The translations under genes were made by a program, and so were the position numbers. A DNA stretch of 64,000 bases from Flavobacterium branchiicola (GTDB lineage: Bacteria > Bacteroidota > Bacteroidia > Flavobacteriales > Flavobacteriaceae), in contig NZ_JAGYWA010000002.1 in NCBI RefSeq assembly GCF_018383905.1, forward strand, positions 617,369-681,368, written 5' to 3'. This document shows, one piece after another, positions 8,349 to 17,072 of the stretch; the first letter of the stretch is position 1, and each line of letters opens with the position of its first letter. The notes under the pieces are model-generated. The model had not been told where the DNA came from. It saw nothing but the letters and a program-made list of their open reading frames with translations, and ran no database searches.

Positions 8349-9878
8349 TTAAATGTTAGTTTTAGATGTGGTAAGACTGTTATTTTCCTCTTTACATTGT
8401 TTTATAATTATTAAGGCTGTGGCAAGCATATTGGAAAACTCTACAAATGGTATGGTAATTTCATGTGCCTCAATAAGAGAAATGGCTTTATTGTTAAGCA
8501 TTTTGATTTTTTCGAATGCCAGATCAGCATCTCTTTCGTTGCTGGTATAAAAAGCAGTAATCAGACTTTGCAGCTCTTTTTTGAGAATTGCAAAGGCATG
8601 ATAATCGTTTGTTTCCTGTACTTTTGGAAACTTCGGAATAAGTATTTTGGTCGAAAAAATAAATTTGGCAATCGTTTTATCTACATTTTCAGCCGCCTGA
8701 TGGGCGAAAACAACAGCTTCCAGTAATGAGTTTGAAGCTAAACGATTTTTTCCATGCAAACCCGTTCTGGCACATTCGCCAATAGCATAAAGATTAGGAA
8801 CTGTAGTAGCTCCGTTTTGATCCACTTTTATACCTCCGCATTGATAATGAGCTGCAGGCACAATCGGGAGTAAATCTTTTTCGGGGTTTATTCCCAGACT
8901 TTTACAATGTGCTGTAATAATTGGAAAATGAGACTGAAATGACTCCGCATCAAGATGTCGGCAATCTAAGTAAACATGCTTTTTTGAGCTGTTTTGTATT
9001 TCCTGATTAATGGCCTGCGAAATAATATCACGTGTTGCGAGTTCACCTCGTAAATCGTATTTAAAAAGAAACCTTTTTTGATCTTCGTTTACAACATAGG
9101 CACCAAAACCTCGCACAGCTTCTGAAATAAGAAACATTGGGTTTTCTTTTCCAGCCTGTAAAGCCGTTGGATGAAACTGAATATATTGCATGTCTTCAAT
9201 CGCAACTCCGGCGCGTGCTGCCATTGCGATTCCGTCTCCGGTTGCAATTTTCGGGTTTGTCGTATTTTCAAATAATTGTCCGCAGCCACCCGTACTTAAA
9301 ACGACTGTTCGGGTTCTGATATATTTTATACGGTTGTATTTTTTATCATAAAAGAAAGCACCGGTACAAATAGTCTGGCCTTTTTTTGTCTCGGTATTCA
9401 GATCAATAACCTGATGATTTTCCCAAATTTCAATATTGGCCGTTTTTTTTATGATTTTCAGCAGTTTTTCCTGAATTTCTAATCCGGAACTATCTTTATG
9501 GTGCAAAATACGATGCTGAGAATGTCCGCCTTCCAGACCTAAATCCCATTTTCCTTCTTCATTTTTATCAAATAAAGTTCCAATTTCAAGAAGTTCTTTG
9601 AGTCTTGCGGGAGCCTGTTCGATGACCATTTTTACAATAGCTTCATCACAATGACCATTTCCTGCTTGAAGTGTATCATTTATATGTTGCTCAAAACTAT
9701 CCTGAAGATTCTCTGTAACCATTGCAATTCCGCCTTGGGCAAATCGTGTATTGGTATGTTTAGCCGTTTCTTTAGTCATGATAACAATCGATAAATCAGG
9801 GCGTTTTTTAGCAATTTTCATTGCAAAAAATAATCCCGAAATACCAGAACCAATAATAAGTATATCTGTTTTAAGCAT
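8349..9878 (-). CDS. nadB: L-aspartate oxidase
   Basis: First enzyme of de novo NAD synthesis, oxidising L-aspartate to iminoaspartate with FAD; it can use fumarate when oxygen is absent. At 509 residues it has the usual length. The FAD-binding GSGISG motif is at the N-terminus, followed by NTRFAQGGIAMV, GGHSQHRILHHKD, the substrate-domain segment QFHPTAL, and ENTRLASNSLLE-like HGKNRLASNSLLEAV near the FAD. It lies 28 bp after nadA. Its presence in an operon with nrdD and ric suggests use under low oxygen. Confidence 0.95.
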   Translation of the reverse strand: MLKTDILIIGSGISGLFFAMKIAKKRPDLSIVIMTKETAKHTNTRFAQGGIAMVTENLQDSFEQHINDTLQAGNGHCDEAIVKMVIEQAPARLKELLEIGTLFDKNEEGKWDLGLEGGHSQHRILHHKDSSGLEIQEKLLKIIKKTANIEIWENHQVIDLNTETKKGQTICTGAFFYDKKYNRIKYIRTRTVVLSTGGCGQLFENTTNPKIATGDGIAMAARAGVAIEDMQYIQFHPTALQAGKENPMFLISEAVRGFGAYVVNEDQKRFLFKYDLRGELATRDIISQAINQEIQNSSKKHVYLDCRHLDAESFQSHFPIITAHCKSLGINPEKDLLPIVPAAHYQCGGIKVDQNGATTVPNLYAIGECARTGLHGKNRLASNSLLEAVVFAHQAAENVDKTIAKFIFSTKILIPKFPKVQETNDYHAFAILKKELQSLITAFYTSNERDADLAFEKIKMLNNKAISLIEAHEITIPFVEFSNMLATALIIIKQCKEENNSLTTSKTNI

Positions 9879-9906
9879 GTTATTTTGATTTAAGATTATG
9901 ACCGTT

Positions 9907-10839
9907 TTAAGATAACTGAAGCATCTTTTCTATAGGTTTCAGGGCATCAATTCGAAGTTGTTCCTGTATGATGATTTCGGGACTTTCGTTTTTAAGACAC
10001 CAATACAATTTTTCGAGCGTGTTCATTTTCATAAAAGCACATTCACTGCAAGCGCATGTATTGTCTTCTGTGGTAGGAGCCGGGATCAGGGTTTTGTCGG
10101 GAACAGCTTTTGCAAGCTCATGCAGGATACCGGCTTCTGTAGCCACAATAAAAACGGCAGTAGGATCCGTTTTGATAAAGTTGATTATACCTGAGGTTGA
10201 GCCAATATAGTGGGCAATTTTTAATATTTGGCTTTCAGATTCAGGATGGGCGGCAATTTTAGCCGTTGGATTTTTTTTATAAAGGTCGATCAGCTTATCT
10301 AATGAAAAAGCCTCATGAACAACACAGGAACCTTTCCATAAAACAAATTCACGATTGGTTTCTTTTTGAAGATAATTTCCCAAATTTTGATCGGGAGCAA
10401 AAATAATTTTCTGATTTAAAGGTATCGATCCGATTATTTTTTTGGCATTCGCCGAAGTGCAAACCAGATCGCTCATTGCCTTAATTTCGGCAGAACAATT
10501 AATATAGGTAACGACAACATGATCGGGATATTGATCTTTGAAGGTTTTAAAATCTTTAGGATCGCAGCCATCTGCCAGTGAGCAGCCTGCTTCCCAATCG
10601 GGAACAAGAACTTTTTTGTTTGGATTTAAAATTTTAGCTGTTTCTGCCATGAAGTGAACTCCGGCAAATACAATAATATCAGCACTTGTAGTTTGTGCTT
10701 TTTTGGATAATTCGAGACTGTCTCCAATAAAATCGGCTATTTCCTGTATGTCTTCATTTTGATAATAATGAGCCAGGATAACGGCATTTTTTTCTTTTTT
10801 TAAGCGGATTATTTCCTGTACTAATACGTTTTTATCCAT
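9907..10839 (-). CDS. nadA: Quinolinate synthase
   Basis: [4Fe-4S] enzyme that condenses iminoaspartate and dihydroxyacetone phosphate to quinolinate. Starting at ATG 10839 (MDKNVLVQEIIRLKKEKNAV) gives 310 residues; an upstream in-frame ATG at 10884 would add a Lys-rich, unfamily-like tail and is less likely. The three cluster cysteines are recognisable in AGCSLADGCDP, LVCTSANAKK and CACSECAFMKM. Other family signatures are ILAHYYQNEDIQEIADFIGD and FAGVHFMAETAKIL. It is the first gene of the operon and lies downstream of an FNR-like operator (10983-10998). Confidence 0.95.
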   Translation of the reverse strand: MDKNVLVQEIIRLKKEKNAVILAHYYQNEDIQEIADFIGDSLELSKKAQTTSADIIVFAGVHFMAETAKILNPNKKVLVPDWEAGCSLADGCDPKDFKTFKDQYPDHVVVTYINCSAEIKAMSDLVCTSANAKKIIGSIPLNQKIIFAPDQNLGNYLQKETNREFVLWKGSCVVHEAFSLDKLIDLYKKNPTAKIAAHPESESQILKIAHYIGSTSGIINFIKTDPTAVFIVATEAGILHELAKAVPDKTLIPAPTTEDNTCACSECAFMKMNTLEKLYWCLKNESPEIIIQEQLRIDALKPIEKMLQLS

Positions 10840-10953
10840 GGTTTTAGTCTTAAATTTTCTCTTCTGTATTTTTTTTTTAAACACAGAAGAGAAAAGATTC
10901 TAGTCTTATTAATCGTTTATTTAGCTACTGTTAAGTATATAATTTTAATAGGG

Positions 10954-10998
10954 TAAATATATTATCATCATATTTTTTAAACTATGATTATAATCATA
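10954..10998 (-). promoter_or_regulatory. FNR-like operator and -7 box driving nadA operon
   Basis: A perfect 16-bp palindrome, TATGATTATAATCATA (10983-10998), is followed on the minus strand, after exactly 21 bp, by TATATTTA (10961-10954), a 7/8 match to the Bacteroidota -7 element TAnnTTTG. The same spacing is found at three other promoters in the window. The distance puts the operator near -41 relative to the expected start, the class II activator position of FNR/CRP proteins. Confidence 0.65.
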
Positions 10999-11043
10999 CT
11001 GTATTAAATTTATTTTTACAGCTTAGCCATAAACGATCAATTA

Positions 11044-13041
11044 CTAGTTAAAACTAAAGGCAAGATTTACAAAAAAGTTTCTACCCATTCGTGGAATTTT
11101 ATTCCAGTCAGAATAGGTGGTGTAATATCGATCAAAGATATTTTCGACTCCTGATTGTACTTTTAGTATATTTTGATTCCAGTTGAAAGCATATCCCGCA
11201 TTAATATTAAAAATTAAGTAATCAGGTGTTCTGGTTTGTCCGTACGTTGAGGCAAATTCGTTTTGAGCCAGATTTCCCAAAGCGGTAATTCCTGCATTAA
11301 ATTTTTCTTTTTGAAAGTTGATGCCCGCACTATATTTAAATGGACTTATAAAAGGAAGATTATTTCCGTCATTATCTCTTCCGAGGCTATAGGTTAACTG
11401 CGTTTTTAATTGCCAGTTTTCTAAAAAGGCATATTCCAGATTAAAATCGGTATTAAAAATTACGGCATGATCTATTGCTTCATAAATTTTTACGCCAGAA
11501 GCACCAATGGTCATTGGGAGTGCATTCGGATCAATTTTTCCGATGATATAATCTGAAAAATAGAAGTAAGAACCTGTAATTTTAGAGGTCAGTTTATTCT
11601 TTTTGAAGCCAACAGAAAAGTTACCTTCAAGCGCTTTTTCATTCTTTAGATCCGGATTTCCGATATAATCGTAAAAATCATTGCTGTTGTACAAATAAAA
11701 CCCATAACCTTCTGAAACAGATGGAGCTCTTTCGGCGTAAGCCAAACCAGCACCAAACTCAAATTGTGAAATGGTTTTAGTGTAATTTCCGGAAAAACTT
11801 TTTAAGAATCGGTTCTTTGTAGCTTCCATATCCGGATAAAAAATCTGCAGACTCTGTAATCCGAAATCATTTGCAACGGTATTAGAATGAAAACCAATAT
11901 TGGTGCTGATTCTTAACTGATCTGTTTCAGAGATTACGATGTTATCTTCTAAAGCCAATCCGTTATAAAATGTTCGAACATCGGGCCAGGTATACATAAA
12001 CATCAGATTTTCGTTAGGATCTTTGGGATACATGGTCATTTCTGCAATTGATTTATTGTAGAAAGAATTTAAATCGGCAATGAAATTATGATTTTCGAAT
12101 TTCCCTTTTATTTTCGAATAAAAACCATACGTATCAGACCAGCCCGGCATATCCATATGAATTGGTACGTTTGGTCTTTTGGTATCGTCCATTTTATGCG
12201 TAATGGTATTGAAGTATGCTTTTGTTTCCCAGTTAGAAATAATGCCCGAATCCGGTAAATATTTATAACTCAAAGACATAATTTGAGCTTCTGCTAAAGA
12301 AACGTCCATTGGAAGCGCCGGATAGCCTACATTATTGGCTTTATCGTAAATTGCCGATGCTTCAACTAAGTTTTTCTTATTGATAAAATACCCTGCATTG
12401 GCAGAAATATTGTACTTAGTAAATTGTGAAAAGTTTACTTCCTGATCGCCTCCGGCTTTGTAATTTTCGGCATCACGATGCATAAAATCAATATGGGCAT
12501 AAAAGCGGGTATCATTATAGCCTAAAGACCCGCCAATAATTTTTTGCAGATTATTACTTTCAAATCCTGAATTTAAACTGCCGTTCCAGCCCGTTTTGTT
12601 CTGATCAAATTTGTTGCGTTTTAAATCTACAGAACCGCCAATGGTCGATCCGTGGCAACTTGCCTGCTGACCTGATGCAACGGTGGCTTCGGCTAAATTT
12701 GAAACTTCGACATAAGAGGTAATCGGGTCCATTTTGTCAGTACAGGCACCAAAAATTCGCATACCATCAATCGTAATTACGGTGCGTTCTGTTGCCATAT
12801 TGTTTAGCACTGGTTCCCAGGCATAAGCACCTCTTTTGATCATATTTACTTTTGAAGACTGAGATAAATAATCTTCTACAGAAGTCAATGATTTAGCTTG
12901 TTTTAGATGCAACGAAGTTTTTTTTCCGATCACTATAATTTCATCCAGTTTTATAGTGCCAAGACTATCGGTTGCTTTTTCCTGTGCCCAGCAAATTGCC
13001 GAAAACACAGCTAAAAAAACTGTTGTTATATTTTTCATCAT
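11044..13041 (-). CDS. TonB-dependent receptor, NosA/OprC-like (copper uptake)
   Basis: A 665-residue outer-membrane receptor: signal peptide (1-19), plug domain (about 30-145), 22-strand type barrel ending with Phe-rich LAFSFN. The plug carries a Cys/Met/His signature, GMRIFGACTDKMDP (Cys100, Met104) and SGQQASCHGS (Cys129, His130), which resembles the copper receptor family OprC/NosA. NosA is needed in pseudomonads to supply copper to nitrous-oxide reductase. Gene position agrees: it is the last gene of an operon diverging from nosZ under a shared operator. Metal specificity is inferred, not shown. Confidence 0.75.
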   Translation of the reverse strand: MMKNITTVFLAVFSAICWAQEKATDSLGTIKLDEIIVIGKKTSLHLKQAKSLTSVEDYLSQSSKVNMIKRGAYAWEPVLNNMATERTVITIDGMRIFGACTDKMDPITSYVEVSNLAEATVASGQQASCHGSTIGGSVDLKRNKFDQNKTGWNGSLNSGFESNNLQKIIGGSLGYNDTRFYAHIDFMHRDAENYKAGGDQEVNFSQFTKYNISANAGYFINKKNLVEASAIYDKANNVGYPALPMDVSLAEAQIMSLSYKYLPDSGIISNWETKAYFNTITHKMDDTKRPNVPIHMDMPGWSDTYGFYSKIKGKFENHNFIADLNSFYNKSIAEMTMYPKDPNENLMFMYTWPDVRTFYNGLALEDNIVISETDQLRISTNIGFHSNTVANDFGLQSLQIFYPDMEATKNRFLKSFSGNYTKTISQFEFGAGLAYAERAPSVSEGYGFYLYNSNDFYDYIGNPDLKNEKALEGNFSVGFKKNKLTSKITGSYFYFSDYIIGKIDPNALPMTIGASGVKIYEAIDHAVIFNTDFNLEYAFLENWQLKTQLTYSLGRDNDGNNLPFISPFKYSAGINFQKEKFNAGITALGNLAQNEFASTYGQTRTPDYLIFNINAGYAFNWNQNILKVQSGVENIFDRYYTTYSDWNKIPRMGRNFFVNLAFSFN

Positions 13042-13103
13042 CAGATAAATTAGAAGAAAGAGACAGCGGTAACTATCTCTTTCTCATTACTATATTTTAG
13101 TAC

Positions 13104-13955
13104 TTAAAATTCAATCTCAAAATAAAGACTGCTGGCTGTGTTTTCTGCAGTTACAGCTTCTCCTTTAAGAACCTCATCTGTAGCATTAAGTACCTGAAGA
13201 TTTATTTTCCAATATCCGGTCATGGTCAAAGAAAGTTTTCCTTTGTATAATCCGCCAGCTTCAGCTTGCAGAAAATCGGTGTTATTTGGCGAACCGTGAT
13301 TTCCCATACTTGGCATTCTCGGATCAATTTTTACTTTAAAATTATTAACGACAGCAAATGTCATCATATCCTGCATTTTGTAAATTGCAAATGTTGCATC
13401 ATTTAAAGCCACTTTTGGAGCAGCAGGAGTAATGTAAGCAATTACATAATTGCTGCCATCTGTACCTTTAAACGAACTTACAGTGCGTTTTGCAGAAGCA
13501 GGAACGGCAATTTTATCTACAGCTGTATACGAAACATTATTTATGGTATAAGTAAAAGTTAGATCCCAGTACTCTTTTTCGTTCTGTGCCATTTGAAAAA
13601 TTATATCACCTTCGTAGATTGTTTTCTTATCAGTGGCTTTCTTTACTGGTGTTTTCGGGCAGGAATGCTGCATCATAGTCATGTGCATAAGGGGTGTCCA
13701 GTCTATTTTGGCATCAGTAACATAAGTATTGGTTTTCTTGTCTTTTATTCTTAGTGAGATATGGTTATAACCCTGTACCAAAGCTCCTGTTGTAGTAAAT
13801 AATTCAACAGTATGAGTGTCATTTGCGATTTCCTGAATTTTTTGAAGTCCGGTTGTTTCATCAGCTGGGATTTCAGATGATGAATCGTTATCAGAAGAAC
13901 AAGAATAGAACGTAATGGCTGCAAAAAGCAGTGCTGTGTATTTTAAAATTTTCAT
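13104..13955 (-). CDS. Met/His-rich lipoprotein, YtkA/FixH-like, probably copper-binding
   Basis: A 283-residue lipoprotein (lipobox ending FYSC at Cys19, followed by an acidic/serine tether SSDNDSSSE). Two beta-rich segments follow, each with a Met/His/Pro cluster: WTPLMHMTMMQHSCP (about 86-100) and DPRMPSMGNHGSP (about 211-223). Such motifs occur in YtkA-like and PCu(A)C-like periplasmic copper proteins. It lies between the small Cys protein (14036-14407) and the NosA-like receptor, so I infer a copper-handling role in supplying NosZ. No precise family name can be given. Confidence 0.6.
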   Translation of the reverse strand: MKILKYTALLFAAITFYSCSSDNDSSSEIPADETTGLQKIQEIANDTHTVELFTTTGALVQGYNHISLRIKDKKTNTYVTDAKIDWTPLMHMTMMQHSCPKTPVKKATDKKTIYEGDIIFQMAQNEKEYWDLTFTYTINNVSYTAVDKIAVPASAKRTVSSFKGTDGSNYVIAYITPAAPKVALNDATFAIYKMQDMMTFAVVNNFKVKIDPRMPSMGNHGSPNNTDFLQAEAGGLYKGKLSLTMTGYWKINLQVLNATDEVLKGEAVTAENTASSLYFEIEF

Positions 13956-14035
13956 GAAATATTAATTTAAATAATGATAATAGAATCTCTACCGAATTGC
14001 TTCGGATAAAGGAGATTTTTTAAAAAATAGAAAAA

Positions 14036-14407
14036 TTAACAGCTGAAAATAGGTGGTCGGAACACAGATCCAGTATTTAAATGAGAATATAGATTCTGGT
14101 ATACCGAATTGACTTTTAGAATTGATTTCGTACTTGTTTCAAAAGTAAAAACGGGAATTTTTACTATAAAAAGTACTACGGTTTCTGTTGTTTCACTTTT
14201 TTTATCATTAGATGACGGCGTTTCATCTTTGTACGCTTTAATCAACTCTTTCTTTAAGTGACATTTACCGTTACAACCAAGTTGCGGTTTGGTTTTGTTT
14301 TCACATAATTCCGTTGCAATATATTGGTAATTCAGTACGTAATCCAAAAATGGAAAAGCCGGTCTGAATACCAATGAGAAAAGGAATAAGTAAACACAAA
14401 ATTTCAT
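14036..14407 (-). CDS. Small Cys-motif membrane/secreted protein, first gene of copper operon
   Basis: A 123-residue protein with a hydrophobic N-terminus (about 1-20), a central motif ELCENKTKPQLGCNGKCHLK with three cysteines, a Lys/Glu/Ser linker, a second hydrophobic stretch (about 78-90) and a C-terminal RPPIFSC. Small proteins of this layout are frequent next to metal-related genes in Bacteroidota; the ORF at 59142-59465 has a comparable Cys/His centre and an aromatic-proline ending (WQPPKFFA). It starts 14-20 bp after the predicted start point of the minus-strand FNR-like promoter. Function unknown, metal (copper) delivery is the likely theme. Confidence 0.6.
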   Translation of the reverse strand: MKFCVYLFLFSLVFRPAFPFLDYVLNYQYIATELCENKTKPQLGCNGKCHLKKELIKAYKDETPSSNDKKSETTETVVLFIVKIPVFTFETSTKSILKVNSVYQNLYSHLNTGSVFRPPIFSC

Positions 14408-14427
14408 TAACCTATATTTTGAGGTTA

Positions 14428-14501
14428 CGAAGATACTATGAATATTTATTTAGTTGTATGATTTTGGTCATACTTTATAAAATTTAAGTTCTTGAATTTT
14501 G
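14428..14501. promoter_or_regulatory. Shared FNR-like operator with two symmetrical -7 boxes (copper and nos operons)
   Basis: The palindrome TATGATTTTGGTCATA is at 14457-14472. On the plus side, 21 bp further, lies GAATTTTG (14494-14501); on the minus side, also 21 bp away, lies TATCTTCG (14435-14428). Both match TAnnTTTG in 7 of 8 positions. One operator thus appears to activate both the nos operon (+) and the copper operon (-). A 17-bp block TATGATTTTGGTCATAC recurs exactly, inverted, at 21326-21342. Confidence 0.68.
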
Positions 14502-14534
14502 GTCAAAAGTTTAACATATTAAAAAAACAAAGTA

Positions 14535-15011
14535 ATGAACAAACTACTCGTATTAACAATGTTTGGATTTTTCTTTTTTGTGTCCTGCGGAAAAGAAAAA
14601 TCAAATACCGATCAGGATTTTTCTGCACCAGCTCCGGCTGAAAAAACTGCAGAAGCAGAATCGTATGATCCTAAAAGAGGTCTGGGAAAATATTCAACTG
14701 TTGAATTGGGAGCCACTTTAGATAAAGCTTTAGCAGAAAAAGGTCTTAAAACTGCAGAGGTAAAATGTACTTCTTGTCATAAAGCAACCGATGAAAAATT
14801 AGTTGGTCCGGGATGGAAAGGTGTAACCGAAAGAAGAGCACCGGAATGGATCATGAATTTCATCACCAACCCAGACCCAATGATAGATAAAGATCCCGAA
14901 TTGCAAGCTCAACTGGAACTTTGTATGATTCGCATGCCAAATCAAGGATTAACAGATGATGAAGCGAGATCTATATTAGAATATATGCGCCAGAATGATG
15001 GGGTAAAATAA
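14535..15011 (+). CDS. Cytochrome c lipoprotein of the nos operon
   Basis: A 158-residue lipoprotein (lipobox FFFFVSC, Cys18) with one class I heme c domain. The heme-binding motif is CTSCH (Cys78, Cys81, His82) and a Met ligand lies in the C-terminal LCMIRMPNQGLTDDEARSIL segment. It is the first gene of the nitrous-oxide operon, 33 bp before nosZ, so it probably carries electrons to NosZ. Cytochromes c in this position are common in clade II nos clusters. The fold and heme site are clear; the redox partner is inferred. Confidence 0.85.
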   Translation: MNKLLVLTMFGFFFFVSCGKEKSNTDQDFSAPAPAEKTAEAESYDPKRGLGKYSTVELGATLDKALAEKGLKTAEVKCTSCHKATDEKLVGPGWKGVTERRAPEWIMNFITNPDPMIDKDPELQAQLELCMIRMPNQGLTDDEARSILEYMRQNDGVK

Positions 15012-15044
15012 CTTCTAATCAGACAAAATTTAAATAATAACCTT

Positions 15045-17018
15045 ATGAAAAATAAATTTTTAAAATCGATTTTCGTAGTTACGTTAGGATGTGCCTTTTT
15101 TGTTTCCTGCAAGCCAAAAGATTCAACAGATGCTGTTGAAGGTGATGCAGCTGCAAAAGTATATGTTGCGCCGGGTAAATATGACGAATATTACAATTTT
15201 GTATCAGGTGGTTTTAGTGGACAAGTAAGTGTTTACGGACTTCCTAGCGGAAGACTTTTACGCGTAATGCCTGTATTTTCTCAAGATCCGCAAAGTGGTT
15301 ACGGTTATAGTGAGGAAACCAAAGCAATGCTTAATACCTCACACGGATACGTGCCCTGGGACGATCAGCATCATCTTGATTTATCGCAGACAAACGGGGA
15401 AACAGACGGACGATGGCTTTTTGCTAACGCAAATAATACACCCAGAATTGCACGTATTGACCTGAAAACTTTTAAAACAGCCGAAATTATTGAGCTTCCG
15501 AATTGCGGTGGAAATCACTCTTCGCCTTTTATCACTCAAAATACAGAGTATGTTGTTGGAGCAAGCCGTTTTAGTGTTCCTGCTGATAATGACGACGGAG
15601 ATGTTCCAATTAATACTTATAAGAAAAACTTCAAAGGACATCTTAGTTTTGTAAAAGTAGGGAAGGAAGGAGAGTTGGATTTGGCTTTCCAAATTGTAAC
15701 TCCCGGAGTAAATTTTGACCTTAGTCACCCGGGTAAAAAAGAGTCGCACGGTTGGTTCTTTTTCTCTTGCTACAACACAGAACAAGCCAACACATTATTG
15801 GAAGTAAATGCTTCTAAAAATGATAAAGATTTTATCATGGCGGTAAACTGGAAAAAAGCAGAGGAATATATCAAAGCCGGAAAAGGAAAACGTGTTCCTG
15901 CAAATTACGCTCATAATACATGGGACGAAAAAACACAAACGGCCAAATCGGAGATGAAAAAAGAGGTTTTGATTCTTGATGCTGCAGAACTTAAAGATAT
16001 TTGCTATTTAATTCCGTGTCCAAAATCACCTCACGGCTGCGATATCGATCCTACAGGAGAATATATTGTGGGAAGTGGAAAATTAGCCGCTTTAATTCCT
16101 GTATTTAGTTTTACAAAACTTAAAGATGCGATTGCTAAAAAACAATTTGACGGAGCTTATGCCGGAATTCCGGTTGTTAAATATGAAGCTGCCTTGCATG
16201 GCGAAGTTCAAAAACCTGGTTTAGGACCTTTGCATACAGAGTTTGACGGAAAAGGAAATGCATATACGACAATGTTTGTTTCTTCTGAAGTTGTAAAATG
16301 GAACATTAAAGATTTGAAAGTTTTAGACCGAAAAGCGACGTATTATTCTCCTGGTCACTTGATGATTCCGGGTGGAAATACAGAGAAACCATATGGAAAA
16401 TATATGGTGGTTTACAACAAAATCACGAAAGACCGTTTCTTAGAAACTGGACCAGAATTGGCACAAAGTGCGCAGTTATTTGATATCAGCGGAGATAAAA
16501 TGAAACTGTTATTAGATTACCCAACAATTGGAGAACCGCACTACGCACAAGGTATTCCGGCAGAAAAAGTTAGAAATAACGGTCAGTTGAAATTCTACAA
16601 AATAGCAGACAACAATCATGCTTTTGTAACAAAAGGGGAAAAAGAATCTAAAGTAGTTCGAGAAGGCAATAAAGTTCATATTTATATGACTTGTATTCGT
16701 TCTCACTTTGCACCGGATAATATTGAAGGAATCAAAGTTGGAGATGAAGTTTATTTCCACGTTACGAATCTTGAACAAGATTGGGATGTTCCTCACGGTT
16801 TCGCAATCAAAGGCGCAAATACTGCCGAATTGCTAATCATGCCGGGAGAAACATTAACGCTGAAATGGGTTCCGCAGAAAAAAGGAATTTTCCCATTCTA
16901 TTGTACCGATTTCTGTAGTGCGCTGCATCAGGAAATGCAGGGATACGTTCGCGTTTCGCCTGCAGGAAGTAATGTTCCGATTACTTATAGTCTAGGTACC
17001 AACTTACCAAAAGAATAG
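15045..17018 (+). CDS. nosZ: Nitrous-oxide reductase, clade II (Sec-type signal)
   Basis: Terminal reductase that turns N2O into N2 at a tetranuclear copper site. The 657-residue protein begins with a Sec/lipoprotein-like signal (VTLGCAFFVSC) and lacks a twin-arginine motif, the mark of clade II (atypical) NosZ. A seven-bladed propeller is followed by a C-terminal cupredoxin whose CuA ligands are visible: Cys620, Cys624, His628 and Met631 in YCTDFCSALHQEM. Propeller His motifs include DDQHH, GGNHSSP, SCPKSPHGCD-like and GPLHTEFD. It is followed within 12 bp by a strong hairpin, then the NosL fusion gene. Confidence 0.96.
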   Translation: MKNKFLKSIFVVTLGCAFFVSCKPKDSTDAVEGDAAAKVYVAPGKYDEYYNFVSGGFSGQVSVYGLPSGRLLRVMPVFSQDPQSGYGYSEETKAMLNTSHGYVPWDDQHHLDLSQTNGETDGRWLFANANNTPRIARIDLKTFKTAEIIELPNCGGNHSSPFITQNTEYVVGASRFSVPADNDDGDVPINTYKKNFKGHLSFVKVGKEGELDLAFQIVTPGVNFDLSHPGKKESHGWFFFSCYNTEQANTLLEVNASKNDKDFIMAVNWKKAEEYIKAGKGKRVPANYAHNTWDEKTQTAKSEMKKEVLILDAAELKDICYLIPCPKSPHGCDIDPTGEYIVGSGKLAALIPVFSFTKLKDAIAKKQFDGAYAGIPVVKYEAALHGEVQKPGLGPLHTEFDGKGNAYTTMFVSSEVVKWNIKDLKVLDRKATYYSPGHLMIPGGNTEKPYGKYMVVYNKITKDRFLETGPELAQSAQLFDISGDKMKLLLDYPTIGEPHYAQGIPAEKVRNNGQLKFYKIADNNHAFVTKGEKESKVVREGNKVHIYMTCIRSHFAPDNIEGIKVGDEVYFHVTNLEQDWDVPHGFAIKGANTAELLIMPGETLTLKWVPQKKGIFPFYCTDFCSALHQEMQGYVRVSPAGSNVPITYSLGTNLPKE

Positions 17019-17029
17019 CCAGTAACCAC

Positions 17030-17065
17030 AAGGGAACAAAGTATTCTTTGTTCCCTTTTATTTTG
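17030..17065 (+). terminator. Strong hairpin between nosZ and the nosL fusion
   Basis: A 12-bp perfect stem AAGGGAACAAAG / CTTTGTTCCCTT (17030-17041 and 17046-17057) with a 4-nt loop and a TTATTTT tail. It fits a Rho-independent terminator inside the operon, allowing more nosZ than maturation-gene mRNA, or a 3' stabilising hairpin after processing. Confidence 0.75.
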
Positions 17066-17072
17066 AATTATT

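Noticed and set aside
14492..14508. Second FNR site (TTGAATTTTGGTCAA) before the nos operon
   Set aside because: It looks palindromic but has an odd 7-bp centre and overlaps the expected -7 box; more likely the promoter itself, though a repressor site cannot be excluded.
15381..15785. 134-codon ORF on minus
   Set aside because: Fully inside nosZ in antisense; no supporting motif.
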